A stretch of DNA of 64,000 nt from Novipirellula artificiosorum (GCF_007860135.1 NZ_SJPV01000009.1:248001-312000); one strand, 5' to 3'. Shown: positions 44,001-51,017, counted from the first letter of the stretch. The notes: generated by a model not told the origin, from the sequence alone. Numbers and translations: made by a program.

Positions 44001-45417
44001 CGTCGCCGCGACGACTCTGATCGACGTTAGCGCCTCCTTCTCGGATCCAGGCTCAGCGGACACGCATACAGCATTCTGGGATTGGGGCGACGGCAGTACT
44101 TCAGTCGGTAGCGTTAGCATGACTGCGGGTTCTGGGTTGGTTAGCGGCAGCCATGCGTACGCATCTGCTGGTGTGTACACGGTCCAATTGACGGTAACGG
44201 ACAACGACATGGGTTCTGCTCACTCGATATACCAGTATGTCGTAATTTACGACCCTTCCGCAGGCTTTGTGACCGGCGGAGGTTGGATCCAATCGCCAGC
44301 TGGAGCCTTTGCGGCCGATCCGACCCTGACGGGCAAGGCGAGTTTTGGATTCAATTCTAAGTACAAGAAGGGCGCTTCAGTTCCGGTTGGAAATACAGAA
44401 TTTCAGTTCAAGATCGCCGACTTCAAATTCAAAAGCACAAGCTACGAGTGGTTGGTGGTATCCGGCGCCAAGGCCCGCTTCCGTGGCGTGGGTTCAGTCA
44501 ATGGAGTTGGCGACTATGCCTTCGAGTTGACGGCTTGGGACGGTCAAGCCAACGGGGGCGACGGAACTGACCGGTTCCGGATCAAAATCTGGAATAGCAA
44601 TCAAGGCAACGGAGTCATCTACGACAACCTGCTGGGCGCTTCCGATGACGATAATCCCACCGCCCTCGGCGGCGGAAGCATCGTGATCCACAAGGAATCC
44701 AAGGCTCTGATGGCAGAGGCTAAGGCGGCGACGAAAAAGCCCCAATCAGTTCTGACGCAAGCGATGCTAAGCCAAGCAGTGGACCAGGTAAGCAAGGCTT
44801 GGCGAGACGCCGGAGTTGACGCACACACCTCTGTCGAACTGCAACGAATCCACATCGAAGTTGCTGATCTTCCCGACGCGACGCTGGGTATCTCTTCGGA
44901 CACGGACTATGTTTGGATCGATCGTGACGCTGCAGGCTACGGCTGGCGGCTAGACACCATGGGCGGGTGGGATTCATCTGTCAGCGACGGAATGGATTTG
45001 CTGTCGGTCGTCGCCCACGAAATGGGACATAAGGTTGGTTTGGATCACAGTGATGATGAACGCGACGTCATGGCAGCGACGCTGGCAGCCGGCGTACGTC
45101 GATTGGCTCTCCCTGAAGAACACGTAGAAGCCTTTTACCTCGAATTGGCCAGTCCGCAGAGTCTCTCCGCAAGTGTCTCGCGCTCAAGTCTCCAGCACGA
45201 TGTGCGCCTACGACAGAAAGAATCAAAAGAGTTCCAGGCCCATGACCAATTGTTCGCGACGCTCATCGCATCCTCACGGAAACCCGATTTGCGGGCTCCG
45301 GCCGTCAGGCTTGGTTCTGTGTTCCACAATTGGAACGAATTCGACTCAGGCGACGAAGGATTACTCCCACAGGATCTCATAGAAGAGATCGCAATGGTTT
45401 GCCTGAACTGGCGGTAA
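35056..45417 (+). CDS. Giant secreted RTX/FG-GAP adhesin with C-terminal metzincin motif
   Basis: 3,453 residues from ATG 35056 (MFSRRPHRT). Order of parts: basic N-terminus with LERRVMLA (about 31-38); a GEVEDH-type domain (to about 195); some eight FG-GAP repeats with NQGG.QGG spacers (195-570); two cadherin-like domains (VLANDS; 572-773); a long run of RTX GGxGxD repeats (about 908-2020, interrupted twice); an unassigned region (2025-2310); an EF-hand-like SdrD-B type segment (2318-2400); two HYR domains (about 2615-2768); cadherin/VCBS-like domains; a PKD domain with FWDWGDGST; and a domain like the one called post-COAP-1. Near the end HEMGHKVGLDH (3,321-3,331) is a HExxHxxGxxH zinc site, followed by a possible Met-turn DVMAATL. 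It is probably calcium-dependent, exported and surface-attached. Confidence 0.92.
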   Translation: MFSRRPHRTATTRRTQRRNFRRSILELLERRVMLAADMDFGDAPAPYPTLIAQSGASHWAVGPKLGALRDVEVDGQPSLSADGDSVDEDGVTFGTYRVGQLDASVVVDVQNAASGAMLDAWIDFNADGSFDGARERIADSTSVINGENSILFDLPSDAVSGVPLVARFRLSTAGGLGPRGTAADGEVEDHLIVIASPLGTGSFIQGGQNLGFSITAALGDLDNDGDLDVFAVGDDSIVLNQGGAQGGQLGVFVASGQSLTDENSTSVALSDIDGDGDIDAIVSSVGANANRILLNQGGAQGGSLGAFSEAAHDLGNQNVIDIKLGDFDGDGDLDAFLVREFEPDRVWVNQGGGQAGVEGTFIDSGQSLGGGSVKVALGDLDGDGDLDAFVVNKEYYYSRNKIWLNQGGLQGGPAGVFAESGQVLADAYSRDVELGDVDGDGDLDAMIANGDGASRLVLNQGGIQGGSEGVFVDSGQLFTASVQSAEMGDIDGDDDLDLILTGRNLPGSTHVWINAGGAQGGSLGSFTEVFHGLTDSHSWDVAVGNLNGIDGLDVLFAAAQSTIWFNAPPSNLPPIANADSASVAEDDVVVIDVLANDSPGAGESAQTLRILQANANNGTVSINANGTLNYAPNADYFGADQIDYVIEDDNLDGNLPNPLTANGAVFITITEVNDPPVANTVSLGLTSRQALFFVLGNDLAGPSNESQQTLALVSASANFGSVTINSNGALTYTANESFVDQDTITYTIADNGTTSGVADPRTTLGTIDVTVAVPPVAAELVGTDLLAQLSPFSGGVTVRQIDGIISFDGLETGFDANLVSDITITGSSYHDDIRIIDADSVHEPFQAWFHIYGENGDDTITLPTTQFAGAAVPEGRNEIWDLHGSSHIFGSNVADFIDVSGPFSQSSLIFGNAGDDEIIGGRRRDEIYGGSGNDNITGGPASSILINSGDVIDGGEGNDQIHGGGGPGDVLRGGAGDDTLRVDFHQNTNGSDFLSASVYGDDGNDVLIAADYGVNLLYGGNGNDHLYAGVDGLQSLLGEDGDDVLHGNIGIDGLHGGDGNDELHGGAGDDYLSGGAGNDSLFGQSGNDRVFGDGGADILHGDDGNDELDGGDDDDVIYGGLGLDFIQGGSGNDQLFGTLFDPLLNPEDDLSDDDNRIEGGAGDDTIVGGAGNDVLLGGDGTDTIVGGKGEDAIYGQDGDDALYGGDGNDWLVGGPGADSIEAGAGDDTFAFYESGQTGDLLAGDDGFDTVLNTARFSGNLQLAEFHSFEWGIEAVDAAGQRIVGTDEANVLDFSEVALVNVLGVYGAGGDDVISASAVTPGISYYGEAGADVLNGTDNDDHFNGGDGDDSLFGRAGNDLIDAGYGDDYVDAGSGDDEVFGDLGDDTIRGGLGNDVIDGGEGNDNINGNSGNDIVDGSSGDDLLDGGDGNDIVSGGLGADLVAGGLGDDLLYGSVEGGTKWDDDTLVGGNGNDILRGGPNSVLFGDEGDDDVTGFIWRSNFSGAVYGASTISGGLGNDTLRNGYLLESGDVNFTLTDNSLSGLGTDTLSEILAAQLTGGPSPNSFDVSGFSGRATVYGEGGNDLFVVDLTFATKTPYVHGGGGSDKIQVTGQSINLSDSKLNGAALSSIESAKMLGTESGDSLFAYFFSGTTEIWGLGGDDHLTPGLGNAIIHAGNGDDFVQGGKGTSDVVVYGGEGDDTLFGNPGNDQLYGEGGQDYLFGSFGDDRLWGGDGNDYIYGEQGNDTVYGGPGDDSLHGNEGNDTLRGEDGNDEIWSGAGNDTVYGGNGHDQIRGEGGGDTIYGDAGNDLLYGNDGGDAIYGGPGNDELQGGNHDDILYGDAGNDLLIGDDGNDVIRGGSGDDQLQGGNHDDVLYGNAGDDTLFGEDGIDQLFGGSGSDLLLGGSGNDVLDGAEGPATRGGFSLTGGPDIDELQGGPGDDLLLGSASRDLLFGQDGNDKLEGWSGNDQLIGGFGNDVLQGDWGNDILLGGFGNDFLDGSTGFDSMYGNQGFDQIISEGIGDIIDFGPDDLPKADLTNASVRNELIEYLDNYSGNSGSVDLGTLVYDKTNSLVSGSYTVHYKHKWSSGITVLSGSYSGRFDYRWSDNTMVFADVNIKIAGQLVGKLSVDTIIDILINLGTDIAFLNTQLDVFAADAIDWGIAGQNFLWNSLTKNNYPEKQTQFLRNNPSYSANDVYFASESLVNWMGPETIAKYAAAFATTGGVGASYIGLEIKQYAVNEAKSMGIWLVSKGWAGGALLIQSLSEYVEHAISITLGNGGTPIDNPFFKGDSFAVSYNYLLGGGSTHKAFGFVFSNSVPSVDGGGKANNGYLVGSTAYFDSNLNGVLDPNEPWTLTDSKGDFEIKVPAVFDSNANNLLDDDEGQWVVFGGTDSSTGLPAVSQLSAPASWSVVSPLTTLVSLLRTNYGMSSSDATGRVRQALGLAEVDLSTLDPIAGTIAGQPDAPEVFAAHARVQDTIAQSVAVLERVAGSYGSPQMAQELLATLASRIAVSGSMLDLGDVALLESILQEVETNRGVAIPDEMRTGTAAVIAAGNQLIDAIPVVGDISYLTQVAKVKTLSQGVASEELKQAALGQQDVAAVVANLSGESLAAQVEAIGPVLSLVAPSFVLFEATSAVGAAVSFTATATNLAGQSVPVNCAPNSGAVFPLGSTTVTCSTTEGGVDGLASFEVMVQDTTAPEITILSSVYVETSDTTGTFVDFDVPSAVDLVTPNITVECDASPGLFPVGTTLVTCTAVDAAGNVSSESFTITVVAINHPPLASDISHITHEDFGTISLDLLAASGAMDTDAMDTLSLNGLWQVSGRAIEFIQLGDSLLFDTNQFNDLAAGETQTLLFSFTISDDSGKENATATASATVTIEGRNDVPDVVVVANAVTVDEGQIALNSGNWSDADTSDIVTFTASVGTVAKDAGGGWSWIHNASDGPEQSQTVTVSASDGNGVVTDTTFELTVKNVAPAVGTIMIQADPVAATTLIDVSASFSDPGSADTHTAFWDWGDGSTSVGSVSMTAGSGLVSGSHAYASAGVYTVQLTVTDNDMGSAHSIYQYVVIYDPSAGFVTGGGWIQSPAGAFAADPTLTGKASFGFNSKYKKGASVPVGNTEFQFKIADFKFKSTSYEWLVVSGAKARFRGVGSVNGVGDYAFELTAWDGQANGGDGTDRFRIKIWNSNQGNGVIYDNLLGASDDDNPTALGGGSIVIHKESKALMAEAKAATKKPQSVLTQAMLSQAVDQVSKAWRDAGVDAHTSVELQRIHIEVADLPDATLGISSDTDYVWIDRDAAGYGWRLDTMGGWDSSVSDGMDLLSVVAHEMGHKVGLDHSDDERDVMAATLAAGVRRLALPEEHVEAFYLELASPQSLSASVSRSSLQHDVRLRQKESKEFQAHDQLFATLIASSRKPDLRAPAVRLGSVFHNWNEFDSGDEGLLPQDLIEEIAMVCLNWR

Positions 45418-45468
45418 TGAAATGTGTTGTTACCCCGAACACCGAGGAGTTCATGACGGCCTGAAACT

Positions 45469-45643
45469 CAGTTGGGAATCGTCGCAAGTGCTTTGGCAGC
45501 ATTGGTTAAGTGACCAGGCATGTCGCGGACGCCTGGCCCAAAAAGTTCAATAGCCGTCTTGTGGCCCCGATTACTTACATCAAATCGTTGCTCAAAATAA
45601 CTCTGCAAAGCATCCGCGGGTTCGTGTGGATCTGACTCGTATT
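45469..45643 (-). pseudogene. C-terminal fragment of an unidentified gene
   Basis: A 57-codon open leftward frame with no start reads SYFEQRFDVSNRGHKTAIEL and then GPGVRDMPGHLTNAAKALA, ending in TGA. Composition and regularity are protein-like, but the frame is closed by a stop at 45644-45646. I do not recognise the family. The 268 nt to its right (45644-45911) hold nothing supportable. Confidence 0.4.
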
Positions 45644-45911
45644 CTCATAATCGCATGAAGAGACCAGTTGCTATTGAATATCCGCCGATTGTCATCAGAA
45701 ACTGTGTCCGAGCATTTTTGTTGCCAACTACGACTACAGAATTCCAAAATTGCAGCGACGTCGACTAAGTGAACGAATGCCGGAATGCGATACCAAGAGT
45801 ACAAACCGACAATCGAGCTTGCTTCCTGGATCAAGTTGTTCTGGGTTTTTGAAAGTCGTTCGAACGATCCGGTTCCGGAAAAAATTGTTGCCGACGGCTT
45901 TCCTGAACTCG

Positions 45912-46688
45912 TCATTCATTTTCGTTCGCCCTTTGCAGCAGTAGTCTAGTTGCAGGACGCCACGAGGAGGCGAGCGAGTTTGCCAAAGAAACATTAGCCT
46001 CACCACGACTGGATGCACCATAGACCAGACCATTCACACACACCGTGCCGCCGTGGCTAATCGTCAACTTTTTGACCCACGTCTTCTTTCCCGTAGTTCC
46101 ATCCATAGCAACACCAAAAACAGCTCCATTTCCGCGACTGGCGTTCGTAATCATCAGTTTATTCTCGGACAAGACGGGAAGGGTGCAAACGGTGTTTTTG
46201 GGATCTTCTTGGGGCACACTCCAGCACAACTCGCCAGTCTCTGCGTCGACGGCAAAAACGTTCTTTGTCGCGCTGTTAATCAGAATCTCTCGCCCATCGC
46301 AATTAACGAGGATTGGCGAAGAGTAGGAAGGCGTCTCGTCGTCTAATGGCGGCGTTGTCCAAACGGTCTCGCCGGTGTGCTTGCTCACGGCGACAACCAT
46401 GGCCTTGCTTCCCGCCGGAGTGGCGAAGACCAAGTCTCGGTGAACAATTGGCGACTCGCTGATTCCCCACATGATGTTTTGGCCGCCGAACTGTTCCAAA
46501 ATGTTGACGGCCCAGACTTCGGCGCCCGTTTTGGCATTGAGACACACCAAGCGACCGTGAGCATTCATGTGATAGAGCTTGCCTTGATCGTAGGTGCACG
46601 ACGATCGAGCACCAGGAAGCGAACCCGTCCAGGACTTCCCGTTCTGCGTTTGCCATTTCAGTTCGCCGGCGAGCGAAAATGCGCTGAT
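45912..46688 (-). pseudogene. PQQ-like beta-propeller protein fragment
   Basis: From 46688 the frame reads ISAFSLAGELKWQTQ and continues through propeller blades (GRLVCLNAKTGAEVW, VVAVSKHTGETVW, VFAVDAETGELCW, GTTGKKTW). There is no signal peptide or N-terminal blades, so the 5' part is lost. After VCVNGLVYGASSRGE the sequence no longer looks like a propeller and ends in a basic tail (LLLQRANENE). An internal ATG at 46568 could start translation, but the product would be an incomplete propeller. It is continuous in frame with the truncated phosphoesterase gene upstream, separated only by one TAG. Confidence 0.7.
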
Positions 46689-46925
46689 CTATTCCCGTCG
46701 ATTCTCGTCGCTGACTTCGTAGCAGAGTCCGAAGTCATGATTGCCCCAGACGCCGATCACACCGGCATTGGAAAGCAACTGGCACGTCTCTTCAACTCGC
46801 TCACCCGTTTCAACGACATCGCCCACCATGACGATCTGGTCGACAGCTTGCTTGTCCAACTCATCCAGCACTGCCTGCAACTGTTCGACGTGTTCGTGAA
46901 TATCGGTGATGATGCCAAGTTTCAT
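46689..46925 (-). pseudogene. Truncated calcineurin-like metallophosphoesterase
   Basis: 78 residues: the N-terminal third of a metallophosphoesterase, with DIHEH (metal motif I), MVGDVVETG (motif II) and GNHDFG (motif III). The usual C-terminal histidine motifs GH and GHxH are missing because the frame meets TAG at 46689-46691. Immediately after this, in the same frame, comes propeller sequence from another gene. Read as a deletion junction that fused two genes. The product could not bind the full metal pair. Confidence 0.7.
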
Positions 46926-46953
46926 AGCAGAACGAATTCCTCAAAATGTGCAT

Positions 46954-47514
46954 CTACTGTTCCGTTTTCCCAAACATGACATCGGACCGTAACACATACT
47001 TGCGGCCTTGCCGCACTTCAGCGCCCATGTGCTTGAGCCAGTGGCAAAACAGAAGTGCCATGCCAACTTGAGGCCTGATTTTGAGTCCGCCGCTGAATGC
47101 GGTTTCGCCACCAGAAAAATCGTCGTTCAAGTAGACGAGGAACGTAAGAAAACTCTTTTGGCCATTTTCTCGTCGATGAATGCCGTCGGCATGCCATCTG
47201 AACCTCTCGCCGACGTCGTAACGGTAAAACCGCATTCGCTCGTTCAGTCCCACCGACGTCCAACCCTTTGCAACGTTGGGAACATTTTGGGCGATGCGTT
47301 GCCATAGTTCATCGGATTTCTGCTCATCATCCAGCAGCACGCGTGCATTGTTCCGAACGTCCACTTGTCGCTCTGGTCCGGACTGAGTGTTGATCGGAGC
47401 CGGCTGGTAGCAGAGCGACTCGCTCAACGCGATCCATTGTTCGCATTCCTGCGGTGTAAACAGGTTCGCGATCGTGAAGATGCCTTCCTTTACCCGTACC
47501 AGATTTCTCAACAT
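46954..47514 (-). CDS. 2OG-Fe(II) oxygenase of the prolyl 4-hydroxylase type
   Basis: 186 residues, with ATG at 47514. The double-stranded beta-helix motifs are visible: HxD in FRWHADG (about 117-123), the distal iron-binding histidine in HWLKHMGAEV (about 158-167) and the 2-oxoglutarate-binding basic residue in RKYVLRSDV. FLTFLVYLNDDFSGGETAF is the conserved strand region between them. It should hydroxylate a protein or small-molecule substrate using O2, Fe(II) and 2-oxoglutarate. It is the only intact gene in this decayed stretch and stands alone. Confidence 0.88.
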   Translation of the reverse strand: MLRNLVRVKEGIFTIANLFTPQECEQWIALSESLCYQPAPINTQSGPERQVDVRNNARVLLDDEQKSDELWQRIAQNVPNVAKGWTSVGLNERMRFYRYDVGERFRWHADGIHRRENGQKSFLTFLVYLNDDFSGGETAFSGGLKIRPQVGMALLFCHWLKHMGAEVRQGRKYVLRSDVMFGKTEQ

Positions 47515-47856
47515 GCCTTCAGTACCTTACGTCGTTACGAAAAACCTGCACGTCCCAAGTTAATGCTCTATTCACGGTGCCGGGGCAGGCCACACGAATA
47601 GAATGCAAAGGCCGGATACTACCGCAGCCATTGACCAGCCTATGCTTGGACTGCAAACCGATATTCGAGCACGGAGCTCCGTTTCTTGTCCCCTACCCTC
47701 TGATTCCGTCATCTCGTCCTCCGAGCAATTTCGATTGGACGATGAACCAATCTGTATCCTAACCTAAAGCAAAAAGCAAATTGCGCGCCGGAGCACGATG
47801 AGATCGATCGCGCTGTAAAAACCCAACTCACGCTGCCAAGCTCCTCGTCGCAGACA
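47515..47856. other. 342-nt stretch without a supported gene
   Basis: Only short frames without domains are present on either strand. Confidence 0.5.
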
Positions 47857-48102
47857 ATGCAATGCTTCGAAAATCCCGTGGAGACACTTAACCACATAAA
47901 CCCGGATGCACCCGAAGACATCCCTGCGTGGGATTCGCTCGACGAACAATCTCGCGACTTTGAAGACCTTCGGATGGCAACTTATGCCGCGATGGTTGAT
48001 TGCGTCGATCTCGGAGAAGTTGGCGACATCGCTGAAATCTGGTGCAACGGAAGGCGAGTCGGAACACGTTGGGCGCCGCCCTTCGTGTTCGAACTCTCGG
48101 GA
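47857..48102 (+). pseudogene. Fragment of a glycoside hydrolase sugar-binding domain
   Basis: Residues encoded by 47992-48102 (MVDCVDLGEVGDIAEIWCNG, then RVGTRWAPPFVFELSG) match the family 2/rhamnosidase-type jelly-roll domain found in planctomycete glycoside hydrolases. No catalytic domain is present, and the sequence changes character right after ELSG. The 5' portion of the frame is not recognisable. It is a gene remnant. Confidence 0.55.
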
Positions 48103-48104
48103 CG

Positions 48105-48248
48105 TTGCGAAAGAAACTCACCCGCTACGGATCGTTCTGTTCGCTTGACAATCTGCAAGACTGCATCTTACGGTTCATCAATTACTATAAGGACACAATG
48201 GCAAAACCTTACCGCTGGACGTGCGATGGAGTCCTGCTGTGCAAGTAG
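48105..48248 (+). pseudogene. C-terminal fragment of an IS630-family transposase
   Basis: In the frame shifted from the preceding fragment, LRKKLTRYGSFCSLDNLQDC then FINYYKDTMAKPYRWTCDG is the characteristic end of IS630-type transposases (DxxxxxxIxxFIxYxNxTxAKPFxWT). The catalytic DDE part is absent. It abuts the glycoside hydrolase fragment almost exactly, suggesting that an insertion and a later deletion formed the junction. Confidence 0.65.
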
Positions 48249-48293
48249 GTAGCCTGTGTGACCTCCATCCAGCGTCAACTCGATGATCTAGCA

Positions 48294-49127
48294 CTAGCTA
48301 TTCTTCTGCACAGCAGCCAGCAACGGAAGCCTTTCCTGTGTGGACACGACGACACCACCGGGTTTTTCGATGGTAATCGCGAAGGCGGCGGGCTCTAAGA
48401 CCGAGAGCTTCGCATCGATCGGAATGATCACCTCACCGGCCTGGGAAATATCGAATACGCCGCCATCAATGGGTTCGTCATCGCGAGCCGGATCAATAAT
48501 CCACAGTTGGTATTGCTCCTTGGTCGGTTGGTTGACTGGCATTTGCACAAACCGCATGAATCCCTTCTGCTTCTTCGTGCTCCAAACAACGTCCCCGCGG
48601 ACAGGATCAGCGAACGGATGTTTACCCTCGGACCAATCGACTTGAATGACGTCGGGATCACTTGCGATTAGCTCGCTTCGCATTTCGGCAAGCGACAGTT
48701 GTACGTTTGGGTTGGGCTGTGCGTTCCAGAATCCAAATGCCAGCAGCAGAGCTGCGGCGCAAGTAAGCCAAGCAATGACTTCGCGTCTACCGATCCAAGC
48801 CGATCGCTGGAAGTTTGAAGCGGGCTGGACAAGATCCGTAGTGCCACTGGTCGAAGCGTCTTCCTGCGGGCCCGCTTCCTGCTCTATGTACGCTACCGCG
48901 TCACGAATAATCTTCGTGCGCAGATCATTTGGCATGCTCTCGTTGGGTTGCTGAAACGCCAGTTGAACGCGTGCCAACGTCGTCTCCAGTTCGCCGAGCA
49001 ATTGCTGATCCTGCGCCGTCAACGACGCTGCTTCAAAATCAGCCAGCTCTTCGCCCACCAAATCCCCAAGAACATGGCCAGCCAGCAGTTCATCCCACTG
49101 TGGCGAAGAATCATTTGGGTCATTCAT
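48294..49127 (-). CDS. RskA-like anti-sigma factor
   Basis: 277 residues from ATG 49127, whose first bases overlap the sigma gene stop (ATGA); an upstream start at 49172 lies inside the sigma gene. The N-terminal cytoplasmic part has LLAGHVLGDLVGEELADFEA, the zinc-less anti-sigma domain pattern. One membrane helix (VIAWLTCAAALLLAFGFW, about 120-137) follows, then an extracytoplasmic RskA domain with EQYQLWIIDPARDDEPIDGG. It should hold the sigma factor inactive until cleaved or released. Translational coupling matches the usual sigma/anti-sigma stoichiometry. Confidence 0.9.
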   Translation of the reverse strand: MNDPNDSSPQWDELLAGHVLGDLVGEELADFEAASLTAQDQQLLGELETTLARVQLAFQQPNESMPNDLRTKIIRDAVAYIEQEAGPQEDASTSGTTDLVQPASNFQRSAWIGRREVIAWLTCAAALLLAFGFWNAQPNPNVQLSLAEMRSELIASDPDVIQVDWSEGKHPFADPVRGDVVWSTKKQKGFMRFVQMPVNQPTKEQYQLWIIDPARDDEPIDGGVFDISQAGEVIIPIDAKLSVLEPAAFAITIEKPGGVVVSTQERLPLLAAVQKNS

Positions 49128-49744
49128 GATGTACCTCCGTCGCTCGTCGCCAAAACGGGATGTGTCATACATTCACGCAGTTGCAATAACGCCCGCCGCG
49201 CAAACGATTTCACCGTACCCAGCGGCATCGACAACCGCTCGGCAATCCCACGATGTGAGACGCCTTGATGGATCGACAACTGAATCACCTTCTGCTGATC
49301 GGCGGACAACTTCCGTACACAGTCCAACGCCTTGTTCGCCTCGTCAGCCAATTCCGCCGGTTCGGCGGGTGCATGTTCCGGAATCTCAAACGCAACCGTT
49401 GACATACTCTGAGTGTCCACGGCAGCTGACCCGCGTCGTCTGCGGTCGATGATCCTGCGGCGTGCTATTAGCGTAACAAAAGTTGATTCACTGGATTTCG
49501 CGGCGTCGAAACTCTTCGCCTTTTTCCATATCTCTACAAACACTTCCTGGGCCACGTCCTCCGCATCCGTTGCGTTGGCCAGCAGCCGATTGGCTAGAGA
49601 CCAGACGAGACCGCCATATTGCTGCAGACAGTCCTCAACCGCTGTTTGATCGCCCGCCGCGATTCTTTCCAGAATGGTCGCTTTCTGGGACAGTCCTTCC
49701 ATTGTCATGTTTGCGTCATCTCTTGATGGAGCTGCGATCGACAT
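49124..49744 (-). CDS. ECF sigma factor, SigK-like
   Basis: 206 residues from ATG 49744; ATG 49708 is an alternative. Region 2 has YGGLVWSLANRLLANATDAE and DVAQEVFVEIW. Region 4 has VIQLSIHQGVSHRGIAERLS and the recognition helix LGTVKSFARRALLQLRE. It is followed with a 4-base overlap by the RskA-like anti-sigma gene and preceded by a fasciclin-domain gene, the same trio that SigK controls in mycobacteria. It probably controls the fasciclin gene. Confidence 0.9.
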   Translation of the reverse strand: MSIAAPSRDDANMTMEGLSQKATILERIAAGDQTAVEDCLQQYGGLVWSLANRLLANATDAEDVAQEVFVEIWKKAKSFDAAKSSESTFVTLIARRRIIDRRRRGSAAVDTQSMSTVAFEIPEHAPAEPAELADEANKALDCVRKLSADQQKVIQLSIHQGVSHRGIAERLSMPLGTVKSFARRALLQLRECMTHPVLATSDGGTS

Positions 49745-49862
49745 ATAATCAACCTTGTTACTTGCTCATTTTAATAATTAGAGCAACCAGCTCAGCCAAC
49801 GACAAGGACGCGAGCCGCTCGTGCGACCGCGTCCAGAGAGTCTCGGCAGCTTTTTCAAATGT

Positions 49863-51017
49863 TTACTGAGCACTCAGCTGAGCGTACATTTGATCGATGC
49901 CGCGACGAAGCGTCCAAGCTCGTTGCGAGTCGCACTTTTGCTGACTGGCCGACTGAATTACGGAAGTCATGTGGTGCTGGAGCGACTGGTCGATGTCGGC
50001 TGACATCAGTCCGTTCATCGTCTGGTGGTACAGATTGGCACATTCTGAGTGATAGCCCGAGTTGTAGAGGGAAGCTCCCTGAGCGACGGCATGCTCAATT
50101 ACCTGGCGAGCCGAAGCGGTTTTAGAGGGAGGCATCAGGACCGAATCGATGATGTGGATGACGCCATTCGATGCGTCGACATCCGTTGCAATCAGCTTGG
50201 AATCGTTGATCATCGCACCAGCGTCGGTGACGCGGATCGAGATCGCCGAACCTTCCAAGGTTTTGGCGGACTTGGCGGCGACGGCATCTTCGGAGTAAAC
50301 CCGACCCGACAGAACGTGGTACTTGAGAATGTCGACAAGCTTCTGCTTGTTTTCTGGCTTGAGCAGCGTTCCGACAGTGCCTTCTGGCAACTTGGCGAAG
50401 GCTTCATCGGTGGGTGCGAAGACCGTGAACGGTCCTTCGCTTCCGAGTACTTCTGCCAAACCGGCGGCCGTGGCGGCTGCGAGCAGTGTTTTGAACTGTC
50501 CGGCTTCAGCAGCAGTTGCTGGAATGGTTTTGTCGGCTGGTAGAATGACCGAGTCGATCACGTGGATCACCCCGTTGTCGCAAACGATGTCGGCCGTGAC
50601 GACGGTTGCACCGTCGACCATGACCTTTGAACCGTCAACCTTGATGTCGACGCGTTGGCCGTTGACGGTCTTGGCACCCTTCAGGTCTACAACCTGTCCT
50701 GCCATGACTTTACCGGGTACGACGTGGTAGGTCAGAATGCCGGCTAAAGAGTTCTTGTTTTCAGGCTTTAGCAGAGTTGCGATCGTTCCTTCGGGCAATT
50801 TGGCGAAAGCATCGTCGGTCGGTGCGAAGACAGTGAAAGGTCCATCGCCCTTGAGGGTTTCCACTAGGTCAGCGGCACCCAGTGCGGCTGCTAGGGTCTT
50901 GAACTTTCCTGCTCCCACTGCGGTATCGACGATGTCGGCAGCCATGGCCGAGGTGGATAGCAATGCTCCGAACGCGACAGCCGCGAGGCCCTTCAGTTGA
51001 ATCTTCATGTTTGACAT
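49863..51017 (-). CDS. Exported protein with two fasciclin (FAS1) domains
   Basis: 384 residues; ATG 51008 is a possible alternative start. The signal peptide KIQLKGLAAVAFGALLSTSA is followed by AMA cleavage. The first FAS1 domain (about 28-160) and the second (about 165-300) both show the H1 and H2 features: FTVFAPTDDAFAKLP and YHVVPGKV; FTVFAPTDEAFAKLP and YHVLSGRV. The two are close copies. A C-terminal region of about 80 residues, rich in His, Gln and Ser with Cys, has no match. FAS1 proteins are usually secreted adhesion or surface proteins. The sigma and anti-sigma genes follow directly on the same strand. Confidence 0.93.
   Translation of the reverse strand: MSNMKIQLKGLAAVAFGALLSTSAMAADIVDTAVGAGKFKTLAAALGAADLVETLKGDGPFTVFAPTDDAFAKLPEGTIATLLKPENKNSLAGILTYHVVPGKVMAGQVVDLKGAKTVNGQRVDIKVDGSKVMVDGATVVTADIVCDNGVIHVIDSVILPADKTIPATAAEAGQFKTLLAAATAAGLAEVLGSEGPFTVFAPTDEAFAKLPEGTVGTLLKPENKQKLVDILKYHVLSGRVYSEDAVAAKSAKTLEGSAISIRVTDAGAMINDSKLIATDVDASNGVIHIIDSVLMPPSKTASARQVIEHAVAQGASLYNSGYHSECANLYHQTMNGLMSADIDQSLQHHMTSVIQSASQQKCDSQRAWTLRRGIDQMYAQLSAQ

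Noticed and set aside
45592..46033. Leftward frames of 99 and 107 codons
   Set aside because: They overlap each other and the end of the propeller fragment, and neither shows a domain or a paralogue.
48286..48297. GCACTAG next to the IS630 fragment as a leftover MITE or IS end
   Set aside because: Only 7 bases match the MITE terminus, which is expected by chance.
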